Source of the DNA: Acidimicrobiaceae bacterium | Lineage (GTDB): Bacteria > Actinomycetota > Acidimicrobiia > Acidimicrobiales > UBA8592 | Reading direction: 5' to 3' | NCBI GenBank assembly: GCA_024641655.1 | Contig: JAHECR010000011.1 | Location: 7,564 to 71,563, forward strand | DNA length: 64,000 bases | In this document: one piece after another, positions 1-7,633 of the stretch | Position numbering within the stretch: the stretch's first letter is position 1 | How the letters are laid out: each line of letters begins with the position of its first letter | The notes under the pieces: model-generated | What the model saw: only the letters and a program-made list of their open reading frames with translations | What the model was told of the DNA's origin: nothing | Databases searched by the model: none | Made by a program: the position numbers and the translations under genes

Positions 1-308
1 GGATTGAGCGAGGTCATGGGGTCCTGGAAGACCATTGCGATGCGGCGACCCCAGAGATGCTGCCGGTCCTGACCGCAGAGCTCCTCCCCGTCGAGTCGCA
101 CCGAGCCTTCCTCGAGGTGTTGGTGTCCGCTCAGCAGTCCCATGATCGAACGGCTGAGCACCGACTTTCCCGATCCGGACTCGCCGACCACGCCGAGGGT
201 GTGGCCCGCTTCGAGAGTGAACGACACGCCGTCGACAGCGCGCGCTCGGCCCTTCGGGGTGCGGAAGCCGACGTGATAGTCGCGTACCTCGAGCAGTGGC
301 GGGCTCAC
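1..308 (-). CDS. ABC transporter ATP-binding protein, OppD/DppD type (3' part outside window)
   Basis: Energises a peptide/nickel-type ABC importer by hydrolysing ATP at the cytoplasmic face. About 102 codons are visible from a GTG start at 308; the rest lies beyond base 1. The translation starts MSPPLLEVRDYHVGF, has a perfect Walker A (GESGSGKS, about residues 41-48) and a Q-loop with the OppD-type signature VFQDPMTSLN at the cut edge. Its start overlaps the stop of the upstream permease by 4 nt (GTGA), so the two are translationally coupled and belong to the operon running from 3858. The substrate (peptide, nickel or other) cannot be told from this fragment. Confidence 0.93.
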   Translation of the reverse strand, partial: MSPPLLEVRDYHVGFRTPKGRARAVDGVSFTLEAGHTLGVVGESGSGKSVLSRSIMGLLSGHQHLEEGSVRLDGEELCGQDRQHLWGRRIAMVFQDPMTSLN

Positions 309-1180
309 AGCGACACATCCCTCACGTCGGTGAACTCCCGGATACGGTCGCCGGCGAAGTTCAACGCGAGCACGGTGACGAACAACGTGGCGATCGGTGC
401 GAAGGCCACCCACGGTGCGCTCTCGAGCACGCGAGGGCCCGAGCCGGTGAGGATCAGCTTCCCCCAGGTGCTGCCGCTCTCGACGGAGAGACCGAGGAAC
501 GCAAGGCCGCCTTCGGCGACGATGGCCACGGCGACGCCGAGCAGGGCGAGCGCAGCCATGGGGATCAGCACGTTCGGGAGGATCTCGCGCACGAGGATGC
601 GCGCCGGACGCGCGCCCAGGCTCCGGGCCGCAGTGACGTAGTCGCTCTCGGCGCAGGAGAGAGTCGCGGCGCGCGCGAGGCGGCCGATGGGCGCGATCGC
701 GAGGACGCCGAGTGTGATCGAGATCGTCAAGAGGCTGCGATCGAGCAGCGCCGTGATCAAGATCGCGAGCAGCAGCGCCGGAAATGACAGGAGGGTCAGG
801 AAGACGAAGCTCACGACGCGGTCGGTCCACCCCCGAAGGAAGCCCGCCACCATGCCCAGGCTGCCCCCGATCAGCATGCCGCTGGCGATCGCTGCGAAGC
901 CGACGGTGAGCGACACCCGCGCCCCGTGAACGGTCCGGGCAAGCATGTCGCGGGCATCTTGGTCAGTGCCGAAGGGGTGGGTGAGCGAAGGGCCGTAGGG
1001 GGGTCTGACGCCGACCTGGACGTAGTTCCGATCCGGATCCTTGAGCGGCAGCACCGGAGCCAGCACCGCTGCGGCAACCACGAGCGCGATCCACGCGATC
1101 GCCACCCAGAATCCCAGTCCCAGCCGGCGGGGGGCCGAGGTTCCCTCCGGTGCGCCGCCGACTGGCGCGACCGCGCTCAC
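305..1180 (-). CDS. ABC transporter permease, DppC/OppC family
   Basis: Second membrane subunit of the importer (291 aa). The N-terminal cytoplasmic tail and first membrane segment (LGFWVAIAWIALVVAAAV) are followed by a periplasmic segment with the family pattern HPFGTDQDARDMLARTVHGAR, then a five-helix BPD_transp_1 core with the EAA loop (AARSLGARPARILVREILPN, about residues 190-210). The GTG start at 1180 overlaps the dppB stop by 4 nt; a longer open frame upstream is only a shadow of dppB. Family membership is firm, substrate unknown. Confidence 0.95.
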   Translation of the reverse strand: MSAVAPVGGAPEGTSAPRRLGLGFWVAIAWIALVVAAAVLAPVLPLKDPDRNYVQVGVRPPYGPSLTHPFGTDQDARDMLARTVHGARVSLTVGFAAIASGMLIGGSLGMVAGFLRGWTDRVVSFVFLTLLSFPALLLAILITALLDRSLLTISITLGVLAIAPIGRLARAATLSCAESDYVTAARSLGARPARILVREILPNVLIPMAALALLGVAVAIVAEGGLAFLGLSVESGSTWGKLILTGSGPRVLESAPWVAFAPIATLFVTVLALNFAGDRIREFTDVRDVSL

Positions 1181-2133
1181 CGTGCCACCCGCGGGTCGAG
1201 GATCGAGTAGAGGACGTCGACCGCGAGGTTGAAGACGATGAATCCCGCCGCGGTGATCATCACTACGGCGAGCACGACCGGGAAGTCCTCCCGGATCATC
1301 GCCTCGACGACGGCTGATCCGATACCCGGGATGCGGAAGTACTGCTCGACGACGAGAGCCCCGCCCAGCAGGGCGCCGGCGTTGATGCCGACGACGCTGA
1401 TGAGCGAGAACAACGATGGGCGTAACGCATGACGCACCAGCACCTGCCGACGCGGTACCCCTTTGGCGCGCGCGGTCAGGATGAAGTCCTGCTGGAGGGT
1501 GGCGATCAGATCCGTGCGGAGCAAGCGCTGGTAGATCGCTGCTGCCGGCAGCGCGAGGGTGAGCGCCGGCAGCACGAGCTCGTACAGGTTGTCGAGCGGG
1601 GAACCGGTCGGATCGTACGTGTCGGGGAACCAGTCGAGCTTGACGGCGAACACGTAGAACAAGATCACCCCGAGCGCGAAGTTCGGCATCGCCACCAACG
1701 CGAACGACACGCTCGTGGAAGCCCGGTCGGTGAGCGAGGCAGCGCGCGAAGCGCTCCAGATCCCCCACGGTACGGCCAGCGCGAGCGCCAGCACCTGGGC
1801 GAGGCCGGTGAGCGCAAGGGTGCGGGGGAGGCGTTCCCCGAGCAGGTCGGTCACGGGGGGCTGTCCATCTGTGGAGAACTGCACACCGAAGTCGCCGGTC
1901 GCGAAGTCCCCGAGCCATCGGACGTAGCGCTCCGGGAGTGGACGGTCGAGGTGGTACTGGGCCTCGGCCGCCTCGATCTTTGCAAGGCTCTCGGGGTTGC
2001 TGCGGTCACCTGCGGCGGGGCCGAGAATGTTGAACAGCGGATCGCCGAGCAGGTTCATGGCGCCGAAGGTGAGCATCGACACCGCGAGCAACAGCGCAAC
2101 CGCCATCACGAGGCGCTGCAGCCAGTAGGTCAC
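1177..2133 (-). CDS. ABC transporter permease, DppB/OppB family
   Basis: First membrane subunit of the importer (318 aa). MTYWLQRLVMAVALLLAVSM is the usual first helix of DppB proteins, and the middle has the EAA motif region TARAKGVPRRQVLVRHALRP followed by the typical C-terminal helices ending SILDPRVAR. It starts 12 nt after the binding-protein gene and overlaps dppC by 4 nt, so binding protein, DppB, DppC and ATPase form one transcription unit. The length matches the family norm. Confidence 0.95.
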   Translation of the reverse strand: MTYWLQRLVMAVALLLAVSMLTFGAMNLLGDPLFNILGPAAGDRSNPESLAKIEAAEAQYHLDRPLPERYVRWLGDFATGDFGVQFSTDGQPPVTDLLGERLPRTLALTGLAQVLALALAVPWGIWSASRAASLTDRASTSVSFALVAMPNFALGVILFYVFAVKLDWFPDTYDPTGSPLDNLYELVLPALTLALPAAAIYQRLLRTDLIATLQQDFILTARAKGVPRRQVLVRHALRPSLFSLISVVGINAGALLGGALVVEQYFRIPGIGSAVVEAMIREDFPVVLAVVMITAAGFIVFNLAVDVLYSILDPRVAR

Positions 2134-2145
2134 GGCGTGCCCGCG

Positions 2146-3858
2146 TCAGCCGTCGACCCAGGCCTTGTCGAAGAAGACCCGGCCGTTGACCTGACAGCGC
2201 AGCGCAACCCCTTCCGGAGACGTTCGGGCACACAGCCCGTGCACGTTGTCGCGCATGGCGATGTCCCACAGGGTGTGGGCGTAGAAGAGGTAGACGTAGT
2301 CCTGGTTCACCATCGCCGCCAGCTCCTGGTAGAGCTCGGCGCGCCGAGCGGGGTCGAGCTCGTTCTGCGCGTCGAGCAGCAGCGCGTCGCGTTCAGGACT
2401 GCAGAAGCGTGGGAAGTTCAGCGCGACGGCGCTGGTCGCGGTCTTGCAGAGCAGCCAGACATTGTCCTCGCTCGGGTCGACGGCGCCGAACTGGCGCCAG
2501 TCGGCGACCTGGAACTCGCCGAAGATCACGTCTTCGATGTGGTCATCGAGGGGGATCATGCTGGTGGTGACGTTGAAGGCGACGCTCCACCCTTGCTTGA
2601 GCAGGTCGGCCTCCCTGGTCTGGCCGACCGACGGTCCCGATGTCTGGCGGATCATGTCGATCTTGCCGTTGGTGCAGTTCTCGGGTGCGTCTGCGCAGTA
2701 CTCGGCCGCCATCGCAACCGCCATTTCCGGCTGGTCGGTTTCTTGGACCACGGCGGGATTGTGGAACGGACTGCCGGGCGCAAACATCTGATCGGCGCGC
2801 AGCAGCTGGCCGGCACCGAGAAGCGTCACGTAGTTGTCCTGGGGCGTCGCGTAGGTGAGGGCCTTCCGGGCCCGGATGTCGTCGAAGGGCGGACGCGACG
2901 TGTTGATCAGGTCGAGTTGCTCGTCGCCGGTGTCGTCGAGCGCGTTCTCGATGGTGTCATCGTCGCGGAGGACTTCGATGGCCTCGGCTTCGTTGGTGTG
3001 CATGGCGTCGAGTGCACCCTCGACAAGCAGCGTTGCGCGGGTCTCGCCGTCGGGGACGATCTCGAACTCCAGCGTGTCGAGGTAGACCGGACCGTTCCAG
3101 TAGTCGTCGTTGCGTACCAGGCGAGTTATCGAGTCCTTCGTGCGGCTCTCGAACCGGAACGGGCCGGTACCGACCGGTTCCTGGTTGAGTGCGGGGTTCG
3201 CAGCGGCGGCCTCGAGCCAGGTGGGGGATGCAATCATGCCGAACTGGAGGCCGGCCATGAACGCCGGGAAGTACACCCACGGCTCGTTCAGCAGGATCTC
3301 GAAGGTGAGATCATCGACCTTGACGAAGGGATCGCCGACCTTGACGAAGGTACGGACCGCGAGCCCGATCGTCGGGTCGGCCTTCTGGAGCTGCAGGGTC
3401 TTGATGGCCGCGTCGGCGTTCAACGCGGTGCCGTCGTGGAAGCTGATGCCGCTGCGTAGTCCGATGGTCCATACCGTGTAATCGTCGTTCGGGGTGACCG
3501 TCTTCGCGAGGTAGGGCACCGCGTTGCCGTCCTTGTCGAACGCGGTGAGCGTGTCGAAGACTGCGCTCGCGATGGTGAGTCCCGGTGCCGACAGCCGCGA
3601 CTTGGCCGGGTTGAGCCCGTCGTCTTCGCCGTTGAGAGCGAAGCGGAGGGTTCCGCCGGCGATGGGCTCGGAGGTGGTGCCACTGTCGTCGGGCTCCGCG
3701 GTGCCCACCGCGGTCACGCTGGTGGGCGTCGGCGACCCGTCGTTCCCGTCGGCGGCGCCCTGGTCGTCGCTGGCTGAGTCGCCGCCGCCGCACGCGGCGG
3801 CGAGGAGGCAGGTCGTGACGAGCAGGGCGACGAGCCGCCGGCGGTTGGTCGTGTGCAT
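2146..3858 (-). CDS. ABC transporter substrate-binding lipoprotein, SBP_bac_5 family
   Basis: Extracellular, lipid-anchored binding protein that delivers ligand to the DppBC permease (570 aa). The start at 3858 is chosen because it is preceded by GGAGGG at good spacing and gives a classical lipoprotein signal (MHTTNRRRLVALL...LLAAACGGG, Cys about residue 21). A Ser/Asp/Gly/Thr-rich linker follows, then the SBP_bac_5 fold with LNPAKS, the phrase GISFHDGTALNADAAIKTLQ and a C-terminal AELYQELAAMVNQDYVYLF typical of peptide/nickel binders. A TACCTT hexamer at 3906-3911 would give a leader of about 45 nt. Ligand unknown. Confidence 0.93.
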   Translation of the reverse strand: MHTTNRRRLVALLVTTCLLAAACGGGDSASDDQGAADGNDGSPTPTSVTAVGTAEPDDSGTTSEPIAGGTLRFALNGEDDGLNPAKSRLSAPGLTIASAVFDTLTAFDKDGNAVPYLAKTVTPNDDYTVWTIGLRSGISFHDGTALNADAAIKTLQLQKADPTIGLAVRTFVKVGDPFVKVDDLTFEILLNEPWVYFPAFMAGLQFGMIASPTWLEAAAANPALNQEPVGTGPFRFESRTKDSITRLVRNDDYWNGPVYLDTLEFEIVPDGETRATLLVEGALDAMHTNEAEAIEVLRDDDTIENALDDTGDEQLDLINTSRPPFDDIRARKALTYATPQDNYVTLLGAGQLLRADQMFAPGSPFHNPAVVQETDQPEMAVAMAAEYCADAPENCTNGKIDMIRQTSGPSVGQTREADLLKQGWSVAFNVTTSMIPLDDHIEDVIFGEFQVADWRQFGAVDPSEDNVWLLCKTATSAVALNFPRFCSPERDALLLDAQNELDPARRAELYQELAAMVNQDYVYLFYAHTLWDIAMRDNVHGLCARTSPEGVALRCQVNGRVFFDKAWVDG

Positions 3859-3905
3859 GGTTGGGTGACCCTCCAGTCGCCGAGACCTCGGCGGTGACGG
3901 GCCCA

Positions 3906-3911
3906 AAGGTA
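3906..3911 (-). promoter_or_regulatory. Candidate -10 element (TACCTT) of the ABC importer operon
   Basis: On the minus strand TACCTT lies about 48 nt before the binding-protein ATG, leaving room for a leader with the GGAGGG ribosome site and a small hairpin (GCCGA/TCGGC). No convincing -35 was seen. Prediction by eye only. Confidence 0.4.
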
Positions 3912-3976
3912 CTTCGCCGAGCGGGTTCAGCGGGGGTGGGGGCCCAACGAGGAGGGGCGAGCCGTGGGCGGAGGCC

Positions 3977-4420
3977 TCAGCGCGCCGACAGGTATTCCTC
4001 GAGTACCCGGGCGGAGCGTTCGAGCTCGTTGACCCGCCGTCGAACGACGTCGGTGATGCTGATCATGCCGCAGAGGCGGGTGGGTCCGTCGCCGGGCTCG
4101 ACCACCGGGACGTGCCGGAAACCGTGTTCGGTCATCAACGACATCACGTGTTCGATCGTGTCGTCGGCGGTGCAGGTGTGGACGTCGCGGGTCATGACCG
4201 AGCGGACCGGGATGGTGAGCGCTGCAGGGCCGAGCTTGGCGACGCGGTGCACGATGTCCCGTTCCGAGATGATGCCGGCGATCGAGCGGCCGTCCTCGGA
4301 TGCCACGAGGACCCCGAAGCCGAAGCGGGCCAGCTGTCGGGTTGCGTGTTGGAGGGTGACGTCGGGGTGGATCGTGACGACGAGGTCGCCCTTGTCCGCG
4401 AGGATGTCGTTTACGTACAT
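3977..4420 (-). CDS. Tandem CBS-domain protein
   Basis: Small cytoplasmic protein (147 aa) made only of two CBS motifs, the fold that binds adenine nucleotides to sense energy or ligand state. CBS1 spans about residues 8-65 (VTIHPDVTLQHATRQLARFGFGVLV... GIISERDIV) and CBS2 about 75-130 (RSVMTRDVHTCTADDTIEHVM... LCGMISITDVV). A C-terminal helix (NELERSARVLEEYLSAR) may dimerise it. The start at 4420 is the last ATG before the domain and has GGGAG 7 nt upstream; the open frame extends far upstream only because the adjacent 40-bp repeat lacks stops. Stand-alone CBS pairs usually have an unknown partner. Confidence 0.9.
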   Translation of the reverse strand: MYVNDILADKGDLVVTIHPDVTLQHATRQLARFGFGVLVASEDGRSIAGIISERDIVHRVAKLGPAALTIPVRSVMTRDVHTCTADDTIEHVMSLMTEHGFRHVPVVEPGDGPTRLCGMISITDVVRRRVNELERSARVLEEYLSAR

Positions 4421-4435
4421 TGTCGGACTCCCATG

Positions 4436-4609
4436 AGGATGGACACTGCGTTCGCAAGAAGCACGTCGCGTTCGCAGGATGGACACTGCGTTCGCAAGAA
4501 GCACGTCGCGTTCGCAGGATGGACACTGCGTTCGCAAGAAGCACGTCGCGTTCGCAGGATGGACACTGCGTTCGCAAGAAGCACGTCGCGTTCGCAGGAT
4601 GGACACTGC
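4436..4609. repeat. Minisatellite, 40-bp unit, 4 copies plus 14 bp
   Basis: Four identical 40-bp units start at 4436, 4476, 4516 and 4556, with a partial unit at 4596. Each unit is two related 20-bp halves, AGGATGGACACTGCGTTCGC and AAGAAGCACGTCGCGTTCGC, which share their last bases, so GCGTTCGCA recurs every 20 bp, with arms TGCG/CGCA around TT in one half. Complete identity of the copies suggests recent expansion or gene-conversion-like homogenisation. The array sits just upstream of the CBS gene start. Confidence 0.97.
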
Positions 4610-4863
4610 CTGGAGGCGATCCGCTCGCTGGACTCTGGTCGATCTGGACTCTGGTCGATGGAGTTCCGGGTGGGTGATGCAGCAGGACGCTCGAGGCATC
4701 CGGCCCGACATCGTCGGCGGACCAGGGAACGATCCTAGCACGGAAGTGACGATGGTCACATCGCCCGGCGACGCGGGGTCCGGCTCGACGATGCGCCGTG
4801 CTCGGCCGTGACCCGGCGTCGAAGAATCCGGTAAGAGCCGAGCCCGCTCCACCAGCCGCGTCG

Positions 4864-4869
4864 TACCCT
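4864..4869 (+). promoter_or_regulatory. -10 element (TACCCT) of a leaderless transcript
   Basis: TACCCT ends 7 nt before the ATG at 4877, the spacing seen at many genes in this window where the mRNA would begin at or next to the start codon. It drives the micro-ORF at 4877 and the response regulator behind it. Confidence 0.6.
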
Positions 4870-4876
4870 CGTCTGC

Positions 4877-4909
4877 ATGGGTACGCACCACGATCGTCGA
4901 ACGGCCTGA
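4877..4909 (+). CDS. Upstream micro-ORF (10 codons) preceding the response regulator
   Basis: ATG at 4877 lies 7 nt after TACCCT and opens a frame encoding MGTHHDRRTA, ending TGA at 4907-4909. One nucleotide later comes the ATG (4911) of the response regulator, which has no ribosome site of its own. The arrangement suggests a leaderless upstream peptide whose termination feeds translation of the regulator. The peptide is rich in His and Arg (2 His, 2 Arg), so codon-dependent control is possible but not shown. Confidence 0.5.
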   Translation: MGTHHDRRTA

Positions 4910-4910
4910 A

Positions 4911-5594
4911 ATGGCTGGCGACCACTTGCTCATCGCCGAAGACGACAAGGGTGTACGCGAGGCCCTCGAGAGGGCGCTGCGGTTCGAGGGCTACGAGATC
5001 AGCGTCGCTTCCGACGGCGCCCAGGCGCTGGAGCTCGCGGCGCGCAACGCCCCGGACCTCTACCTGCTCGACGTGCTCATGCCCCACGTAGACGGGTTGT
5101 CGGTGTGCCGGGCCCTTCGCCAACGCGGCGACCGCACGCCGATCCTGGTGCTGACCGCCCGCCACGAGGTGGCCGATCGGGTGGCCGGGCTCGACGCCGG
5201 TGCCGACGACTACCTCGTCAAACCGTTCGCCCTCGACGAACTGCTGGCGCGGGTCCGGGCGCTGCTGCGGCGGTCGAACCCGATCGATGCCGACGGGCCC
5301 TTGGCCTTCGCGGATCTCGTCGTCGACCCGGCGGCGCGCACGGTGCGACGGGGCGATCGCCAAGTCGAGCTCACCAAGACCGAGTTCGACCTGCTCGAGC
5401 TGTTGATGCGCAACGCCGGCATCGTGGTCCGGCGGGACACGATCTACGAACGCATCTGGGGATACGACTTCGAGACGAACTCGAAATCCCTCGACGTGTA
5501 CATCGGCTACCTCCGTCGCAAGACCGAGGAGGGTAGCGAGGCTCGGCTGATCCAGACCGTGCGCGGGGTCGGGTACAGCCTGCGGGCATCATGA
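4911..5594 (+). CDS. OmpR/PhoB-family response regulator (MprA/TcrA-like)
   Basis: DNA-binding transcription factor activated by phosphorylation from the kinase encoded next (227 aa). The receiver domain has the acidic pair EDD at residues 8-10, phospho-acceptor Asp at about 53 (LLDVLMPHVDG), the conserved Thr (LVLTAR) and Lys (LVKPFALDELLARVRALLRR). A winged helix follows with ELTKTEFDLLELLMRNAG, VWGYDF-type IWGYDFETNSKSLDVYIGYL and the terminal TVRGVGYSLR. It overlaps the kinase gene by 4 nt (ATGA). Close to actinobacterial MprA/TcrA proteins; target genes unknown. Confidence 0.97.
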   Translation: MAGDHLLIAEDDKGVREALERALRFEGYEISVASDGAQALELAARNAPDLYLLDVLMPHVDGLSVCRALRQRGDRTPILVLTARHEVADRVAGLDAGADDYLVKPFALDELLARVRALLRRSNPIDADGPLAFADLVVDPAARTVRRGDRQVELTKTEFDLLELLMRNAGIVVRRDTIYERIWGYDFETNSKSLDVYIGYLRRKTEEGSEARLIQTVRGVGYSLRAS

Positions 5595-6967
5595 CGCTGC
5601 GGAGCCGCCTCACGGTCGCGGTCGCGGTCGCGGTCGCGGTCGCCATCGCTCTCAGCGGTCTGCTGACGGTGCTCAGCGCACGCGGAGAGCTCAACGGAGA
5701 GGTCGACATGTTCCTGAGGCGCCGTGTCGACACGCTGCAGTCGCTCGACGCGTCGCTCGCCGATCGCCAGGGGCGCCCGATCCGGCCGCCGGGGCCGTTG
5801 TTCTTCGACCAGGCCGACGCGGTGACGCAGATCCTCGATCCCGCGGGTTCGGTGCGGGTGAGCGGTCAGGTCGCGCTGCCCGTCGACGATCGTGACGTTG
5901 CCATTGCCGGTGCGAGGATGCCGTCGACGATCCATTCGGTGACCGTCGGCGGCATCGCCTACCGGATGATGACCGCCCCCCTTCGAAGCGGCGGTGCGGT
6001 CCAGGTGGCGCGTGACACCTCGGAGATCGACGCGGCGATCAGCGGGCTGACTCGGCGCGCCATCGTGTTCGGCGTCATCGGTGCCGGGCTTGCCGCGCTC
6101 GTCGCCTGGCTGCTGGCGTCGCGGTTGACGCGCCCGGTCGCGCAGCTCACGAGCGCCGCCGAGCACGTGGCGCGGACGCAGGATCTGTCGGCGTCGATCG
6201 AGGTGAGCGGCAGTGACGAGGTCGGCCGTCTCGCCAGCAGCTTCAACACGATGCTCGCCGCGCTCGAGACCTCCCGGCGCCAACAGCACCGGCTCGTGAC
6301 CGACGCCAGCCACGAGTTGCGAACACCGCTCACGAGCCTTCGCACCAACGTCGAGCTGTTGCTGCGGGCACCGTCGATGGCCGATCCGCAGCGCGCTGAA
6401 ATCCTTGGTGCGGTCAATGAGGAAGTCGACGAGCTCGCTTCCCTCGTTACCGAGCTGGTCGATCTCGCGACCGAGTCGTCACGGCCGGAGGAACCGCTGG
6501 TGGAGACCGACCTGGGGGTCCTGGTGCACGAGGTCGCCGAGCGGTTCCGTCGTCGCTCGGGGCGCGACATCCGCGTCGAGGCGACAACGGCCTCTGTCGT
6601 GCCCCTGCGCGCTGCGGCAATCGATCGTGCGGTCTCGAACCTGATCGACAACGCCGTCAAGTTCGCACCCGCAGCGACGGTGGTCGATGTCACCGTGACC
6701 GGACACCGGGTCTCGGTGCGCGATCGTGGTGAGGGCATTGCCGTCGCTGACCGGGCACACGTCTTCGATCGCTTCTTCAGGTCGACGCGCGCACGGACCT
6801 TGCCGGGTTCGGGCCTCGGCCTCGCCATCGTGGCTGAGATCGTCGAGCGGCACGGAGGAACGGTTTTCGCCGACGCACCCGCTGACGGCGGCAGCGGTGC
6901 AGTCGTCGGGTTCGACCTCGGTGGAGCGACGACTTCGACGACGCACCGTGACCTTTCGCGCACCTGA
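5591..6967 (+). CDS. Sensor histidine kinase, HAMP-HisKA-HATPase (MprB-like)
   Basis: Membrane kinase (458 aa) that phosphorylates the adjacent OmpR-type regulator. TM1 is at residues 5-27, an extracellular sensor follows to about 148, TM2 is about 150-175, then HAMP (RLTRPVAQLTSAAEHVA), HisKA with phospho-His near residue 240 (VTDASHELRTPLTSL), and HATPase_c with N box NLIDNAVKFAP, DRGEGI, and GSGLGLAIV. All catalytic motifs are intact. TM1 contains five perfect GGTCGC hexanucleotides (5614-5643) encoding a Val-Ala repeat. ATGA overlap with the regulator supports co-translation. Confidence 0.96.
   Translation: MTLRSRLTVAVAVAVAVAIALSGLLTVLSARGELNGEVDMFLRRRVDTLQSLDASLADRQGRPIRPPGPLFFDQADAVTQILDPAGSVRVSGQVALPVDDRDVAIAGARMPSTIHSVTVGGIAYRMMTAPLRSGGAVQVARDTSEIDAAISGLTRRAIVFGVIGAGLAALVAWLLASRLTRPVAQLTSAAEHVARTQDLSASIEVSGSDEVGRLASSFNTMLAALETSRRQQHRLVTDASHELRTPLTSLRTNVELLLRAPSMADPQRAEILGAVNEEVDELASLVTELVDLATESSRPEEPLVETDLGVLVHEVAERFRRRSGRDIRVEATTASVVPLRAAAIDRAVSNLIDNAVKFAPAATVVDVTVTGHRVSVRDRGEGIAVADRAHVFDRFFRSTRARTLPGSGLGLAIVAEIVERHGGTVFADAPADGGSGAVVGFDLGGATTSTTHRDLSRT
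5614..5643. repeat. Microsatellite (GGTCGC)x5 inside a kinase membrane segment
   Basis: Five uninterrupted 6-bp units encode alternating Val-Ala in the first transmembrane helix of the histidine kinase. Because the unit is two codons long, slippage would lengthen or shorten the helix without breaking the frame. Confidence 0.9.
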
Positions 6968-7059
6968 AGTCCACGAGCATCCGGGCTATTCGACCGGTTC
7001 GGCTCGGGGAATGCTGCGCGCATCGGCCGGCGCGGCCAGGATCGCTCCAGGAACTCTCG

Positions 7060-7611
7060 ATGACCGATCCAACACGCCACCTCCGTTCGCGCCGCTTCGT
7101 CTGCGCCCAGTGCCGCCTCGATCCGATGGCGATCCCGGCGCGCGACCTTCCCGCGGCGTTCGTCGACTCCGCACGGCGGTGGCGAGGGTTCGTCGAGACC
7201 GTGCTCGACCATCCCGGCGGCGCCGACGCGCTGGCGACTCGGCCCGGGTCGGGAACGTGGTCGGCTTCGGAGTACGCCGGTCACGTGCGCGACGTGCTCA
7301 CCACCACCACTCGCCAGGTCGAGCGCATCTTGTTGGCCACCGACCCCGAGTGCGACGCCGTCGATCTGTGGGCGGTGGTCGAGTCGGGTCACTACGACGC
7401 CCTGTGTGCGCGAGCTCTGATGGACGACCTGTCGGCAGCGGCGTTCGACCTCGCCGATCTGCTCGGTCCCATCGACGCGCCACAACTGGCGCGCACCGGA
7501 CGCGTGGCCGGCGCCCCCGTGTCGGTCGAGACGCAGGTCCGGCTTGCGCTCCACGAATGTCGCCATCACCTCGACGACGCTCGCCGAATCGTGGAACCCG
7601 CCAGGGTCTGA
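7060..7611 (+). CDS. DinB-like superfamily protein
   Basis: Small four-helix-bundle metalloprotein candidate (183 aa) of the DinB/MDMPI type, a group that includes bacillithiol- and mycothiol-dependent thiol transferases. The usual histidine positions can be seen: YAGHVRD in the second helix and HECRHHLDD near the C-terminus; WSASEYAGHVRDVL is the family's typical opening of helix 2. A CAQC pair lies in the N-terminal 25 residues, unusual for the family and perhaps outside the true start. The gene follows the two-component pair by about 90 bp. Specific substrate cannot be assigned. Confidence 0.8.
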   Translation: MTDPTRHLRSRRFVCAQCRLDPMAIPARDLPAAFVDSARRWRGFVETVLDHPGGADALATRPGSGTWSASEYAGHVRDVLTTTTRQVERILLATDPECDAVDLWAVVESGHYDALCARALMDDLSAAAFDLADLLGPIDAPQLARTGRVAGAPVSVETQVRLALHECRHHLDDARRIVEPARV

Positions 7612-7633
7612 CGGCGACGGACCGGTCGAGTCG

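Larger units (their letters stand above)
4421..4876. other. Divergent intergenic region carrying a minisatellite
   Basis: The 456 bp between the CBS gene (minus) and the response-regulator unit (plus) hold the 40-bp tandem array (4436-4609), then a perfect 16-bp direct duplication CTGGACTCTGGTCGAT (4628-4643 and 4644-4659), and the response-regulator promoter near 4864. Long stop-free frames cross the array in several frames and strands, but these follow from the repeat composition. No gene is supported. Confidence 0.7.

Noticed and set aside
4436-4609. CRISPR array
   Set aside because: Units are contiguous and identical with no unique spacers, and no cas genes are nearby; same for arrays at 8794 and 35044.
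4420-4950. Long open frames over the 40-bp repeats, joined to the CBS gene
   Set aside because: The repeat lacks stops in several frames; the translated Cys/Arg-rich repeats have no domain, and the CBS gene has its own start at 4420.
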